From UBA3495 sp964629875 (GTDB lineage: Bacteria > Chloroflexota > Dehalococcoidia > Lucifugimonadales > UBA3495): 14,071 nucleotides of DNA. Below are positions 14,057 through 14,071 of this stretch, piece by piece (position 1 is the stretch's first letter; each line of letters begins with the position of its first letter). The stretch covers positions 1 to 14,071 of the forward strand of contig CAZVRK010000031.1 of the NCBI GenBank assembly GCA_964629875.1, in the 5' to 3' direction. The notes under the pieces were generated by a model. It was not told the DNA's origin and ran no database searches. It was given only the letters and a program-made list of their open reading frames with translations. Position numbers and translations under genes: made by a program.

Positions 14057-14071
14057 GTACATGTAAGTACA

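Noticed and set aside
1..14071. CRISPR array, insertion sequence, prophage or integron
   Set aside because: No regularly spaced repeats, transposase, integrase or phage-like genes were found; the tRNA-Ala gene shows no duplicated 3' end that would mark an integration site within the window.

Overview
The window most likely comes from a free-living bacterium of the Chloroflexota, plausibly a marine Dehalococcoidia/SAR202-type lineage. That is inferred from the gene mix: several flavin- or F420-dependent luciferase-fold oxidoreductases beside an acyl-CoA-dehydrogenase-fold flavoenzyme, a 47-residue DUF5679-like zinc ribbon, a CetZ-like tubulin homologue and moderately AT-rich DNA. No marker gene in the window fixes the taxonomy. 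Gene density is high, most genes have clear GGAG-type ribosome binding sites, and I see no insertion sequences, phage genes, integrases or CRISPR.

Layout. (1) Bases 1-1403, minus strand: a tubulin/FtsZ-superfamily GTPase of CetZ type, followed 60 bp downstream by the first 23 codons of a membrane protein that runs off the left edge. (2) 1734-4648, plus strand: an F420-type luciferase-like oxidoreductase and an oligopeptidase B, 26 bp apart and probably one transcript, followed by a striking 44-bp perfect inverted repeat and a terminator-like hairpin. (3) 5002-5251: a tiny zinc-ribbon gene with its own promoter, a 3' region holding three hairpins, and a textbook intrinsic terminator. (4) 5402-9105, plus strand: phosphoserine aminotransferase (serC) and a large, divergent transketolase-like ThDP enzyme. 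(5) 9118-10038, minus strand: a NudC-type Nudix NAD(H) pyrophosphatase that converges on the transketolase-like gene with only 12 bp between stops. (6) 10243-12627, plus strand: a LimB-like flavin monooxygenase and an acyl-CoA-dehydrogenase-fold flavoprotein lacking the usual catalytic Glu, behind a promoter overlaid by a 10-bp dyad and closed by a 16-bp bidirectional terminator. (7) 12694-13869, minus strand: a ThuA-like protein and a VOC metalloprotein. (8) 13965-14040, minus strand: tRNA-Ala(UGC).

How the genes may work together. The luciferase-fold enzymes, the DszC-like flavoprotein, the VOC protein and the ThuA protein suit oxidative breakdown of scavenged organic molecules, and the oligopeptidase suits peptide recycling. 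SerC and the transketolase-like protein connect phosphorylated central-carbon intermediates with serine and possibly vitamin B6 synthesis. The least ordinary items are the CetZ-like GTPase with its membrane-protein neighbour, and the transketolase homologue whose ThDP-binding and catalytic motifs are altered. I found no complete undescribed multi-gene system that the sequence alone would prove.
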